This document shows, piece by piece, positions 19,396 to 27,389 of a DNA stretch of 46,037 nucleotides. The translations under genes and the position numbers were made by a program. The DNA comes from Pseudomonadota bacterium (GTDB taxonomy: Bacteria > Pseudomonadota > Gammaproteobacteria > Xanthomonadales > Rhodanobacteraceae). The stretch's first letter is position 1; every line of letters begins with the position of its first letter. The notes beneath the pieces are model-generated. The model had not been told where the DNA came from. It made no database searches and was given only the letters and a program-made list of their open reading frames with translations. The stretch lies in contig JAKPAN010000025.1 in NCBI GenBank assembly GCA_029779475.1, positions 1 through 46,037 of the forward strand. Direction: 5' to 3'.

Positions 19396-20370
19396 TCAAA
19401 CCGAAGTTTCGATGCGCCGGCCGCGCAGCCAGATCGCGGCGGCGATGAGGGCGATGCCGGCGGCGACGCCGATCCACAGGTTCGCCGAGGTCAGCACGGC
19501 GAGCAGGCGATCCGGGTTCAACAGTCCGTTGTTCGTGTCCACGCCTGGGTGCGGCATCCAGTCCTGCAGGTTGCCGCCGACGCCCGAGCTCATCCAACTG
19601 CCCGGCATCACGCTGAGCAACAGGCGGCCGAGAATGCGTGCGAAGTCCGTCGCGCCGATGAAATGCGGGCCGCCGAGCATCCCGACCCACCAATTCGCGA
19701 ACACCGCAAGAATCGGCAGCATGACCGCCCACAGGAACGGCTTGGCGCGCGCCCACGCCGACCAGAACAGCAGCCAGCCGATCGCCGGCAGCGCCCACAG
19801 CGCATCGACCGGGATCGTCAGCAGCATGCGCCACAGCGTGCGCAGCGGATGCGAGGCGGCCAGCGCGGGAAACACGTTGACGCCGTGCAGGCCGAGCCAC
19901 GCGGAGACGATGACGACGAACGCGACATAGGCCAGCGTCGACACCGCGAGTGCGATCAGCGGCGCGACGAACATCGCCGACAGGGCCTTCGACGCGACCG
20001 TCGCGGTGTCCGACACCGGCAGCGACTTCCAGAACAACACGCTGCGGTCGCGGCGGTCGTCGTAGAGCGCACCGAGCAGGTAGAAGAACAGCACGAAGAA
20101 CAAGGCAATGCAGGGCAGGACACCGAACATGAATTGCATGACGTCGAACGCGTAGCCGGCGTCGGCGAAGTTCTTCGTGCTGATGTTGTCGCGCACGTTG
20201 TCCAGCGAGAAGTTGAAATGCACGCCGGCACGTTGGCGGAAGATTTCCGCGCTGATCATGCCGAGCACGGTGATCACGAGGATGGAGGCGGTGATCCACA
20301 CCGGCGTCCACAAAAATCCGCCGCGATGTTCCCAGTATTCGCGTTTGAGCAGGATGGGCAGCTTGTTCAT
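19396..20370 (-). CDS. ABC-2-type permease
   Basis: A 324-residue membrane subunit with six to seven predicted hydrophobic spans. Examples are FLWTPVWITASILVITVLGMI, FMFGVLPCIALFFVLFFYLLG, LIALAVSTLAYVAFVVIVSAW, PAIGWLLFWSAW and LWIGVAAGIALIAAAIW. The motif LYDDRRDRSVLFWKSLPVSD between spans 2 and 3 is typical of ABC-2 permeases of antibiotic-resistance type. A large extracytoplasmic loop lies between spans 1 and 2. Its start overlaps the ATPase stop by 4 bp. It should export a small molecule or peptide, or sense envelope stress, with the ATPase; the substrate is unknown. Confidence 0.85.
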   Translation of the reverse strand: MNKLPILLKREYWEHRGGFLWTPVWITASILVITVLGMISAEIFRQRAGVHFNFSLDNVRDNISTKNFADAGYAFDVMQFMFGVLPCIALFFVLFFYLLGALYDDRRDRSVLFWKSLPVSDTATVASKALSAMFVAPLIALAVSTLAYVAFVVIVSAWLGLHGVNVFPALAASHPLRTLWRMLLTIPVDALWALPAIGWLLFWSAWARAKPFLWAVMLPILAVFANWWVGMLGGPHFIGATDFARILGRLLLSVMPGSWMSSGVGGNLQDWMPHPGVDTNNGLLNPDRLLAVLTSANLWIGVAAGIALIAAAIWLRGRRIETSV

Positions 20371-21224
20371 GCGTAGGTCCCCTTCATCGTGGCGACGAAC
20401 AGGTCGGCAACGCTCGGCTTGTGCAGTTCGCCGAGCGGGCTCAGGCGCGATTTGTCGACGCCGTCGAACAGGAAAATCGATTTGCCGAAGATCTGGCGCT
20501 CGTTGAGCGGGCCGAGCGCGCGCGCGGCCGCCGCGTTTTCCGGATTGACCATGACCTCGACGTAGCGCTCGCCGATCGCGTCCATCGTCGAGGACAGCAC
20601 GATCTTGCCGCCCTGGATGAACATGAGATCGGTAAGGATGTTTTCGATTTCCTCGATCTGGTGCGTGGTGACGATGATCGTCTTGTTCTCGTCGAAGTAA
20701 TCGCCGAGCAGCGTTTCGTAGAACGACTTGCGATAGAGGATGTCGAGGCCGAGCGTCGGTTCGTCGAGCACGAGCAGTTTCGCGTCGATGGCCATGACCA
20801 AGGCGAGGTGCAGCTGCACGATCATGCCTTTCGACAGCTCGCGCACGCGCATGCCCGGCGTGATCTTCGTGTGGGCGAGGAAGGCGTCGCATTTCTCGCG
20901 CGAAAAGCGCGGATGCACGCCGCCGACGAATTCGATCGCCTCGCGCACGCGCAACCAGCGTGGCAGCACGGCGACGTCGGCGATGAAGCAGACGTCTTCC
21001 ATGAGCTTGGTGCGATCCTTGCGCGGATCGACGCCGTTGACGGACAGCTCGCCGTCGAAATCGGTGAGGCCGAGGATCGCCTTGAGCGCGGTCGTCTTGC
21101 CGGCGCCGTTCGGGCCGATCAGGCCGACGATGCGGCCGGATTCGATGTCGAAGCCGATGTCGTCGAGCGCCTTGGTCGCGCCATAGGTCTTGGTCAGGTG
21201 GCGGGCCTGGACGAGTGCGTTCAT
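20367..21224 (-). CDS. ABC transporter ATP-binding protein
   Basis: A 285-residue nucleotide-binding subunit. Walker A is GPNGAGKT, the signature is the divergent LSKGM (usually LSGGQ), and Walker B is LLVLDEPTLGLD. The switch histidine follows in IIVTTHQIEEIENI. The C-terminal 70 residues form an accessory domain (VEVMVNPENAAAARALG; SIFLFDGVDKSRLSPLGEL). The divergent LSKGM signature is common in YtrB/BcrA-type exporters. It overlaps gntR upstream and the permease downstream by 4 bp on each side. Confidence 0.93.
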   Translation of the reverse strand: MNALVQARHLTKTYGATKALDDIGFDIESGRIVGLIGPNGAGKTTALKAILGLTDFDGELSVNGVDPRKDRTKLMEDVCFIADVAVLPRWLRVREAIEFVGGVHPRFSREKCDAFLAHTKITPGMRVRELSKGMIVQLHLALVMAIDAKLLVLDEPTLGLDILYRKSFYETLLGDYFDENKTIIVTTHQIEEIENILTDLMFIQGGKIVLSSTMDAIGERYVEVMVNPENAAAARALGPLNERQIFGKSIFLFDGVDKSRLSPLGELHKPSVADLFVATMKGTYA

Positions 21225-21589
21225 CGGCCACCTTCCTTGGCCGCGTCCGCCATCAGCTTGCCGAGATCGAGGCCGAGGCGCCCGAGACGTTCGCGCAACG
21301 CCGGCCATTCTTCGCGCAGGAAGCGCTCGCGTTCGGATTTGAGCAGCGCCTCGGGCGCGCCTTCGGTGACGTACATGCCAAGCCCCCTGCGTTTTTCCAC
21401 GAGATTCTCGTCGACCAGCTCTTGGTAAGCCTTCGACACGGTGATCGGGTTGATCTGGAAATCCCCTGCGACCTGGCGCACCGAGGGCAGCGGATCGCCC
21501 GGCTTGAGGACGCCGTCGAGGATCATCCCCACCACGCGGTCGCGCAGTTGGCGGTAGATCGGCGTCGAGTCGTTCCAGGTGATGCTCAT
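21221..21589 (-). CDS. YtrA-type GntR transcriptional regulator
   Basis: A 122-residue repressor with a GntR winged helix (ITWNDSTPIYRQLRDRVV; GDPLPSVRQVAGDFQINPITVSKAYQELVDENLVEKRRG). In place of a large effector domain it has a short helical dimerisation tail. This short form, encoded with an ABC transporter, defines the YtrA subfamily. The ATG at 21589 has GAGGA 10-11 bases upstream and is preferred. An ATG at 21598 overlaps the previous stop by 4 bp but would have its ribosome-binding site too close. The near-perfect palindrome at 22024-22049 is its probable operator. Confidence 0.9.
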   Translation of the reverse strand: MSITWNDSTPIYRQLRDRVVGMILDGVLKPGDPLPSVRQVAGDFQINPITVSKAYQELVDENLVEKRRGLGMYVTEGAPEALLKSERERFLREEWPALRERLGRLGLDLGKLMADAAKEGGR

Positions 21590-21594
21590 CGCGA

Positions 21595-21996
21595 TCATTC
21601 CTCGTTGGAAACACGCATCGGCTTGGCGAAGGAATAGTAGGGCATCGCCAAACCACGTCCGGTCGCGCTGCCATGCGCGAGCGTGCCGACCGCGCGCAGG
21701 CCCGTCGCCTGGGCGCGGGCGAGCATCGACGGCGATTCGGGTTCGCCGCGTTTGCCGCGCACGGTGACGGTCGCGAGCGTCACCGGTTCGGGGCGCACGA
21801 CGACGGTCGGCAGCGTCACGGTGTTTTCCAAGACGGGCGTGGCGGCGACCGCGGCCTCGAACGGCGAGGGCACCAATGCCGCGAGGATGGCGCCGGTGCC
21901 GGCCACGGCCACGGCGAGGGAAAAGTTGCGCAGGACGCGCGCGGGCAATCGCGCTGCGGTGTTGAGTGCGTCGTAGTAGCGGTTCGTCGCTGGCAT
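21595..21996 (-). CDS. Small single-span membrane protein of unknown function, first gene of the YtrA operon
   Basis: A 133-residue protein that I cannot assign. It has a short basic N-terminus (RYYDALNTAARLPARVLRNF) and one hydrophobic segment at about residues 25-55 (SLAVAVAGTGAILAALV). A Val/Thr/Pro-rich region follows (LPTVVVRPEPVTLATVTVRGKR), then a tail ending MPYYSFAKPMRVSNEE. The start is the ATG close behind the palindromic operator. Its stop overlaps the gntR start region. Such an extra small gene may tether or sense for the ABC system. Confidence 0.68.
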   Translation of the reverse strand: MPATNRYYDALNTAARLPARVLRNFSLAVAVAGTGAILAALVPSPFEAAVAATPVLENTVTLPTVVVRPEPVTLATVTVRGKRGEPESPSMLARAQATGLRAVGTLAHGSATGRGLAMPYYSFAKPMRVSNEE

Positions 21997-22023
21997 GACA
22001 GCCTCCGTTGGCGTTCGATGAAG

Positions 22024-22065
22024 TAGTGTTGTAGTTAACTATAACACTAAAAATCCGGTCGTCAA
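22024..22065 (-). promoter_or_regulatory. Autoregulated promoter and palindromic operator of the YtrA operon
   Basis: Positions 22024-22049 form a 26-bp palindrome with arms beginning TAGTGTT and ending AACACTA around a central GTTAAC. Only one symmetric base pair is off. On the minus strand a promoter reads TTGACG (22060-22065), 16 bases, TATAGT (22038-22043), so the palindrome covers the minus-10 and the start site. This is the arrangement expected for repression by the GntR protein encoded just downstream. It stands out by being AT-rich. Confidence 0.75.
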
Positions 22066-22333
22066 GGACGGCGAGGCATGACTGAAGACAGGGGTGACGG
22101 GTCTGGCCGATGGCGGTCCTGCAATCCATGAAGCTGGCGTCGACCACGGACGCTGCCCGCGGACATCGCGCCCCGATGCGTCGCGGGCGGCGTGAAACGG
22201 CGTGATCCATCCGGCTGGCGCGACGCGCGGCAACGCGATTGTTTTCGCCGCACGGCGACCGTTAGAGTTCGACGGCGTCGCCGCGCATTTGCCGCAGACG
22301 ACACGGGGAACGCCAACTGGGGAGGAAGAACAC
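22066..22333. other. Non-coding region upstream of the RDD-DUF58 operon
   Basis: The gap between the two divergent operons is 337 bp in total (21997-22333). Besides the YtrA operator it holds an interrupted hairpin with arms GCCCGCG (22155-22161) and CGCGGGC (22182-22188). It also holds a candidate plus-strand promoter, TTGTTT (22239-22244), 17 bases, TTAGAG (22262-22267), about 65 bases ahead of the first RDD gene. An open frame runs into the RDD gene from 22202 but has no ribosome-binding site, and its residues look non-coding. I see no RNA gene. Confidence 0.45.
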
Positions 22334-22879
22334 ATGTCGACTGCATCGTTGCCGCCGTCCGCCAATCCGTACGCCGCGCCCAGCGCGCGCGTGCAGGAAA
22401 TCATCGAGGACGGCACGCAGGAACCCGCCGAACGCGCCACCCGGCTCGGCGCCTATTTCCTCGACGCGGCCATCATCGCGATTCCCGCGATCGTGTTCGC
22501 GATCGTGGTGCCGATGTTCGCGCGCCAAGGCGGCGCCGAGGCCTCCGCGAAGCTGCCTCCGGTTGGCGTCCTGTTTGCGCTCGGCATCACCTTCAGCCTT
22601 TACGTGCTCGGCGTCATCATCCTCGATTGCATCTGGCTGCATCGCTACGGCCAGACCGTCGGCAAACGCATGCTCAAGATCCGCATCGTGCGCACCAACG
22701 GCGAACGTTGCGGCTTGCTGCGCGTCATCTTCGCGCGCGTGCTGCCGGTCGGCCTGCTCGGCGCGATCCCGCTCGTCGGTTGGTTGTTCCAGCTTGGCGA
22801 TCCGCTGTTGATCTTCCGCGAGGATCGGCGCTGCCTGCACGACCTCATCGCCGACACGATGGTCGTCAAGGCCGCCTGA
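22334..22879 (+). CDS. RDD-family membrane protein
   Basis: A 181-residue inner-membrane protein. After a hydrophilic, Pro-rich N-terminus (NPYAAPSARV) come three spans at about 39-61, 79-101 and 135-155. RDD landmarks are ATRLGAYFLDAAI before span 1, YGQTVGKRMLKIRIVRTNG (residues 105-123) after span 2, and CLHDLIADTMVV at the end. The ATG at 22334 follows GGAGGAAGAACAC, a strong ribosome-binding site. It is the first gene of the RDD-RDD-SpoIIM-DUF4129-DUF4350-MoxR-DUF58 operon. RDD proteins have no firmly established common function; some act in ion transport. Confidence 0.85.
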   Translation: MSTASLPPSANPYAAPSARVQEIIEDGTQEPAERATRLGAYFLDAAIIAIPAIVFAIVVPMFARQGGAEASAKLPPVGVLFALGITFSLYVLGVIILDCIWLHRYGQTVGKRMLKIRIVRTNGERCGLLRVIFARVLPVGLLGAIPLVGWLFQLGDPLLIFREDRRCLHDLIADTMVVKAA

Positions 22880-22892
22880 TGCGCGCGGCGCG

Positions 22893-23573
22893 ATGATCGA
22901 CACGCTCACCGTCGTCGAAACGCCGGAAGGCATCGCCCTGCAACTGCGTTCGGCGGGCGCGATGCCGCGCGCTTGCGCGTGGGCGCTCGACTTCCTCATC
23001 CGCGCCGGCGCGATGATGGCCGTCGGTGTCGCGCTCGGCGCGCTTGGCGCGGGTGGCGTCGGGCTTTACCTCATCGCGCTGTTCGGCGTGTCGTGGTTGT
23101 ATCCGGTGCTGTTCGAAGTGCTGCGCGACGGCCAGACGCTGGGCAAGAAGGCGTTGCGCCTGCGCGTGGTCAACGCCAATGGCACGCCGGTGACCTGGCT
23201 CGCTTCGATCGTGCGCAACCTGCTGCGCACGGTCGACATGCTGCCGGTGTGCTACGGCTTCGGCCTCGTCGCGAGCCTCGCCGACGCGCACGGCCGGCGC
23301 CTCGGCGATCTCGTCGCCGGCACGCTCGTCGTCTACGTCGACCAGCCCGCGCGCGCGGGCACCGTGCCGGACGTGCCGGCCGAGCACGCACCGCTCGCAT
23401 TACCGTCGGCGGAACGCGCGGCGATCGTCGAATTCGCCGAACGCAGTGCGCAGCTCACGCCCGAACGGCAGGAAGAACTCGCGCAACTGTTGCCGGCGCT
23501 GACGCGCGCGCAGGGTGCGCTCGCGGTGCATCGCCTGCACGGCATGGCCGCGGCCTTCCTCGGGCGCGCATGA
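22893..23573 (+). CDS. Second RDD-family membrane protein with helical cytoplasmic tail
   Basis: A 226-residue RDD protein with landmark residues in PRACAWALDFLIRAG, GQTLGKKALRLRVVNANG and RRLGDLVAGTLVVYVD. Hydrophobic spans lie at about 37-57 and 58-76, with a third near 115-130. Beyond residue 155 it adds about 70 soluble, mostly helical residues (ERAAIVEFAERSAQLTPE; QLLPALTRAQGAL) that the first RDD protein lacks. It starts 13 bp after the first RDD gene and overlaps the SpoIIM-like gene by 4 bp. The two RDD proteins may pair. Confidence 0.83.
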   Translation: MIDTLTVVETPEGIALQLRSAGAMPRACAWALDFLIRAGAMMAVGVALGALGAGGVGLYLIALFGVSWLYPVLFEVLRDGQTLGKKALRLRVVNANGTPVTWLASIVRNLLRTVDMLPVCYGFGLVASLADAHGRRLGDLVAGTLVVYVDQPARAGTVPDVPAEHAPLALPSAERAAIVEFAERSAQLTPERQEELAQLLPALTRAQGALAVHRLHGMAAAFLGRA

Positions 23574-24568
23574 AGCAGGACGTTTTCCAGGCGCGCCACG
23601 CGGCGGAATGGGACACCTTCGAGCGTTGGCTCGCCGCGCGCGAGGCGCTGCGCCGCAAGGATCGCGCCGCCGCCGACACGATCATGAAAGCCGGCGATTT
23701 CCCGCTCGCGCTGCGCCGCCTGTGCCAGCAACTCGCGCTCGCCGAGCGCCGCGATTACAGCGCGCAGCTCGTGCGCCGCTTGCGCGATCTCGCCCAGCGC
23801 GGACATCAGGTTCTGTACAAACCCGGCGCGCCGCGCCTGCGCCGTGTCGTCGACTTCTTCGCGGCGACATTCCCGCGCCTCGTGCGCGCGCAGTGGCGCG
23901 CGATGGCCGCGTCGGCGGCGCTGTTCTTCCTGCCGCTGGTCGGCGTGATCGTGTTGCTGCACTTTCGGCCGGAACTGATCCACTCGCTGTTCGGGCCCGA
24001 GCAACTCGCGCAGTTCGAGAACATGTACGACCCGTCGAAGACCGCCGAACGCCTCGGCCGCACCGACGGCACCGATCTGCAGATGTTCGGCTACTACGTC
24101 TTCAACAACGTCGGCATCGGCTTCCGCACGTTCGCGAGCGGACTCATCGCCGGCATCGGCGCAGTGTTCGTGCTGGTCATGAACGGCGTCATCATCGGCG
24201 GCGTCGCAGGACACCTCACCGAGATCGGCTACGGCGAACCGTTCTGGCATTTCGTCGCCGGTCATTCCGCGCCGGAACTGCTCGCCATCGTCATCAGCGG
24301 CGGCGCGGGTCTCCAGATCGGCATGGCGCTCATCGCACCCGGCCGACGCACGCGCGGCCGCGCGCTCGTCGAATCCGGCGTCATCGGCGCCAAGCTCGTG
24401 CTCGGCGTGTTCGCCTTACTCGTGTTCGCCGCGTTCGTCGAAGCGTACTGGTCGTCGATCGCGTGGATGCCGGGTTGGATCAAAGTCACGGTCGGCCTTT
24501 CGCTGTGGCTCGCGATCCCGCTCTGGCTCTGGCGCGGCGGCCGCGGCCGTGCGGACGCGGAGTCCTGA
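23570..24568 (+). CDS. Stage II sporulation protein M-like (SpoIIM/DUF95) membrane protein
   Basis: A 332-residue membrane protein of the SpoIIM/DUF95 family; in non-sporulating bacteria its role is unknown. Residues 1-105 are cytoplasmic and helical. Spans lie at about 111-132, 187-213, 235-257, 272-292 and 303-322. The conserved segment GHSAPELLAIVISGGAGLQIG (residues 231-251) is the family hallmark, as is FNNVGIGFRTFASGLIAG. The ATG overlaps the stop of the second RDD gene (ATGA). DUF95 and RDD proteins are commonly encoded beside MoxR and DUF58 genes, as here. Confidence 0.85.
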   Translation: MKQDVFQARHAAEWDTFERWLAAREALRRKDRAAADTIMKAGDFPLALRRLCQQLALAERRDYSAQLVRRLRDLAQRGHQVLYKPGAPRLRRVVDFFAATFPRLVRAQWRAMAASAALFFLPLVGVIVLLHFRPELIHSLFGPEQLAQFENMYDPSKTAERLGRTDGTDLQMFGYYVFNNVGIGFRTFASGLIAGIGAVFVLVMNGVIIGGVAGHLTEIGYGEPFWHFVAGHSAPELLAIVISGGAGLQIGMALIAPGRRTRGRALVESGVIGAKLVLGVFALLVFAAFVEAYWSSIAWMPGWIKVTVGLSLWLAIPLWLWRGGRGRADAES

Positions 24569-24571
24569 CGC

Positions 24572-26164
24572 ATGCGCCTGGACGATCTCGGCATCGTGCT
24601 GCGCACGCGCTCGGCGTGGGAAGCGACCGACCTCGGCTTCGCGCTCGTGCGCGCGAACGCGCGGCGCATCTGGAGCGCGTGGCTGATCGTGACGTTGCCG
24701 GTGTTCGTGCTCGTCAACGCGCTCGCCGCGAGCGTCGACCTGCTCAAGTTCGCACCGTTCGTGATGTGGTGGCTCAAGCCGGTGTTCGACCGCATCGTCG
24801 TCTTCATCGTTTCGCGCGCGGTGTTCGGCGACGCGCCTTCCTTGCGCGAGACGCTCGCCGCGCAATGGCGCTGGGGCTGGCGCGCGATCGCGCCGTGGCT
24901 GCTGTGGCGGCGCCTGCATCCGTCGCGCGCGTTGCTGCTGCCGGTCGACCTGCTTGAAGGCGTGCGCGGCAAGCAGCGCGGCGAGCGCACCAGCGTGCTC
25001 GGCCGCGGCGACGGCTCGACCGCGGCGATGCTGACCTTCATCGGCGCCAATCTCGAAGGCATGCTCGTGCTCTCGTTCATCGCGCTGGCGATGATGTTCG
25101 TGCCGGTGGAATTCCTCGACGAATCGGCCAAGGCCGTGTTCACGACGCTGTTCGTCGATCCGCCCGCGTGGGCGGTCGCGCTCATGAACCTCGGTGGCTG
25201 GGCGGCGACCGCGATCGTCGAGCCGTTCTACGTCGGCGCCGGGTTCGGCCTGTACCTCAACCGCCGCATGCAGCTGGAAGCCTGGGACATCGAACTCGCG
25301 TTCCGCCGCATCGCCGCGCGTCTGGCGGCGACGTTCGCGGCAGTCGCATTCGCCTTCGCGCTCGGCATCGCCGCGCCGCTGCACGCTGCCGAACCGCCGA
25401 TCGACGCCACGGAACAGGCTGCGGGCGATGCGGCTTCCTCTGATGCGGAAGAAGCGCTGTCGTGTCCCGCATCGGACGACAGCGGCCCGCGCACGACCAC
25501 GTTGCGCGAGATGTTCGGCGACGCGTACCGCGACGATGCCGCGCCGTTCGCCGAAGCGGTGCGCCAAGCCTACGCGGGCGACGATCTGCGCACGACGCAG
25601 CGCGTCTTCGTGTGGAAACCGAAGAACGCGTCGGACGACAAGAAAAACGATGCGGACGTGCCGGCATGGGCGCGCGCGATCGGCGAGGCCATCGGCTTCG
25701 TTTTCGAGTACGGGCTGTGGATCATCGCCGCGCTGCTGCTCGCGCTCGTCGCGTTCAATCACAAGCGCTGGATGCCGTGGATTTCGGATCGGCTGCCGGC
25801 GCGTCGCGAGGCAAACGATCCGACGCTGGCCACCATCGACGACGAAGTTTCGCTGCCTGACGACATCGTCGGCGCCGTGCGCGCGTTGTTGCGCGAGAAC
25901 CGCGTGCGCGCCGCGCTCGCGTTGTTCTATCGCGCCGGTGTCGAACGCCTCGTGCAATCGCTCGGCGCGCCGCTGCCACCGGGCGCGACCGAGGCTGACT
26001 GCCTGCGTCGTGCGCGCGGGCTCGCCGACACGCGCTACGCCGCGCTGTTCGCACGCATCGTGCGCGCGTGGCAGGCGGCCGCGTACGCGCAGCGGCCGCC
26101 GTCGCCGGAAGAAGTCGAAGCGCTGCTCGCGCAGTGGAATGACCCTGCGCAGGTGCCGGCATGA
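24572..26164 (+). CDS. Large membrane protein with C-terminal DUF4129 domain
   Basis: A 530-residue protein. The N-terminal half has several hydrophobic spans (WSAWLIVTLPVFVLVNALA near 36-54; GMLVLSFIALAMMFVPVEF; GWAATAIVEPFYVGAGFG). A signal-peptide-like segment follows (FAAVAFAFALGIAAPLHA near 272-289). Next is a periplasmic stretch with a DDKKNDAD patch, and then a span at about 380-398 (LWIIAALLLALVAF). The cytoplasmic C-terminus (about 420-515, DDIVGAVRALLRENRVRAALALFYRAGVERL) is the DUF4129 domain. DUF4129 is often fused to transglutaminase-like domains; none is seen here. It starts 3 bp after the SpoIIM-like gene and overlaps the DUF4350 gene by 4 bp. Confidence 0.8.
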   Translation: MRLDDLGIVLRTRSAWEATDLGFALVRANARRIWSAWLIVTLPVFVLVNALAASVDLLKFAPFVMWWLKPVFDRIVVFIVSRAVFGDAPSLRETLAAQWRWGWRAIAPWLLWRRLHPSRALLLPVDLLEGVRGKQRGERTSVLGRGDGSTAAMLTFIGANLEGMLVLSFIALAMMFVPVEFLDESAKAVFTTLFVDPPAWAVALMNLGGWAATAIVEPFYVGAGFGLYLNRRMQLEAWDIELAFRRIAARLAATFAAVAFAFALGIAAPLHAAEPPIDATEQAAGDAASSDAEEALSCPASDDSGPRTTTLREMFGDAYRDDAAPFAEAVRQAYAGDDLRTTQRVFVWKPKNASDDKKNDADVPAWARAIGEAIGFVFEYGLWIIAALLLALVAFNHKRWMPWISDRLPARREANDPTLATIDDEVSLPDDIVGAVRALLRENRVRAALALFYRAGVERLVQSLGAPLPPGATEADCLRRARGLADTRYAALFARIVRAWQAAAYAQRPPSPEEVEALLAQWNDPAQVPA

Positions 26165-27327
26165 CGCCGCGCGCGACGAGTCTTGCGATCACCGCGATCA
26201 GTGCGTTGCTCATCGCCGTGCTCGCGGCATGGTTTTTCACGCACTACGAGCGCGTCGAGCAGGAGATCCCCGCGCCGCTGCGCGGCGAGGCCTCGTACAA
26301 CACGTTCTACGCGCTCAAGAAGGCGCTCGCCGCGCGCGGCTACGAGGTGCAGTCGCGCGCCAACCTCAACCTGCCGGCGATGGCGCTCGGGCCGAAGGAC
26401 ACGCTCGTGCTCGGCGCGGACGTGCGCACGTTGAGCAGCGAACAGGTACGCACGCTGCTGGCGTGGGTCGAGAAGGGCGGCGCGCTCGTTTTCTCGCTGC
26501 CGGCCGCGGGCGAAGGGCGCGGCGGCGATCTCGTCGCGTCGCTGGGTATCGACATCGTCGACGACTACCGCTGCCTCGTCGTCCAACGTGATGGCGTATC
26601 GGCAGTCGACGCAGGAAAGAAGGACGGCCAGAACGGCGACGGCGGGAAGAAGGCGAACACGCTTTGCTTCAGCCGTGCCTTCGGCATCGACGACAGCGAC
26701 GCCGACGATTTCGATGTGCTCGTCGGCGACGACAAGCAAGGCTATTCGATGGGGCGCAGCGCTTTCGGCGACGGAACGTGGTTCGCCGCCGCCGATCTCG
26801 ACTTCCTCCACAACCGCGAACTCGGCGAAGACGGCAACGCCGACCTCGCCTGGCAGGTACTCGACCCGATGCTGCACGGCGGCCGCGTGCATCTCGTCTA
26901 CGCGAGCGACGTGCCGCCCCTGCACGTGCTGCTCGTGCGTTACGGTTGGCCGGTGTTGCTGCCGGCACTGCTCGCCTTGCTCGCGTGGTTGTGGCTGCGT
27001 TCGCGCCGTTTCGGGCCGCTGCTGCCGGCGTTCGGCACGACGCGACGCGCACTGCGCGAACACGTCGACGCCGCGGGCGAATTCCAGTTCCGCAGCCGCC
27101 GCGCGAGTGCGCTGTACGCACCGGTGCGGCGCGCGTTCGACGAGCGCCTGCGCCGCGACGATCCGGCGACCGCGGCGCTCGATGGCGAAGCGCTCGTCGC
27201 CGCTGTCGCCGCGCGCACCGGTCGATCGCCGGCCGTCGTGCGTCGCGCGCTGCTGCCGACCGACATCAACCACCCCGACGCATTCCTCGACGCGATCAAG
27301 CTGCTCTCCGAATGGGGGCTGCGATGA
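26161..27327 (+). CDS. DUF4350-type membrane protein
   Basis: A 388-residue protein with an N-terminal anchor (SLAITAISALLIAVLAAWFF, residues 7-26). A periplasmic GATase-like domain follows, opening with EASYNTFYALKKALAARGYEV and continuing DTLVLGADVRTLSSEQVRTLLAWVEKGGALVFSLPAAG, the DUF4350 pattern. A second span is YGWPVLLPALLALLAWLWL. The cytoplasmic tail begins RRFGPLLP and carries REHVDAAGEFQFRSR. Its ATG overlaps the DUF4129 stop (ATGA), and its own stop overlaps the ATG of a 21-codon ORF. The DUF4350-MoxR-DUF58 order is a recurring arrangement. Confidence 0.82.
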   Translation: MTPRATSLAITAISALLIAVLAAWFFTHYERVEQEIPAPLRGEASYNTFYALKKALAARGYEVQSRANLNLPAMALGPKDTLVLGADVRTLSSEQVRTLLAWVEKGGALVFSLPAAGEGRGGDLVASLGIDIVDDYRCLVVQRDGVSAVDAGKKDGQNGDGGKKANTLCFSRAFGIDDSDADDFDVLVGDDKQGYSMGRSAFGDGTWFAAADLDFLHNRELGEDGNADLAWQVLDPMLHGGRVHLVYASDVPPLHVLLVRYGWPVLLPALLALLAWLWLRSRRFGPLLPAFGTTRRALREHVDAAGEFQFRSRRASALYAPVRRAFDERLRRDDPATAALDGEALVAAVAARTGRSPAVVRRALLPTDINHPDAFLDAIKLLSEWGLR

Positions 27328-27389
27328 GCGCATCGAACACGACTCCACGCCGCCGCGCGCGGCCGCCAACGGAAGGAAATCCGAAATGA
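27324..27389 (+). CDS. Possible 21-codon bridging ORF between DUF4350 and moxR
   Basis: ATG at 27324-27326 overlaps the DUF4350 stop (ATGA). The frame encodes a 21-residue basic peptide (MSASNTTPRRRARPPTEGNP plus K). Its TGA at 27387-27389 overlaps the moxR ATG (again ATGA). GGGGG lies 5 bases ahead of its start. It therefore fills an otherwise uncoupled 58-bp gap with a perfectly phased reading frame. It may be a coupling device, not a functional protein. It could also be chance. Confidence 0.4.
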   Translation: MSASNTTPRRRARPPTEGNPK

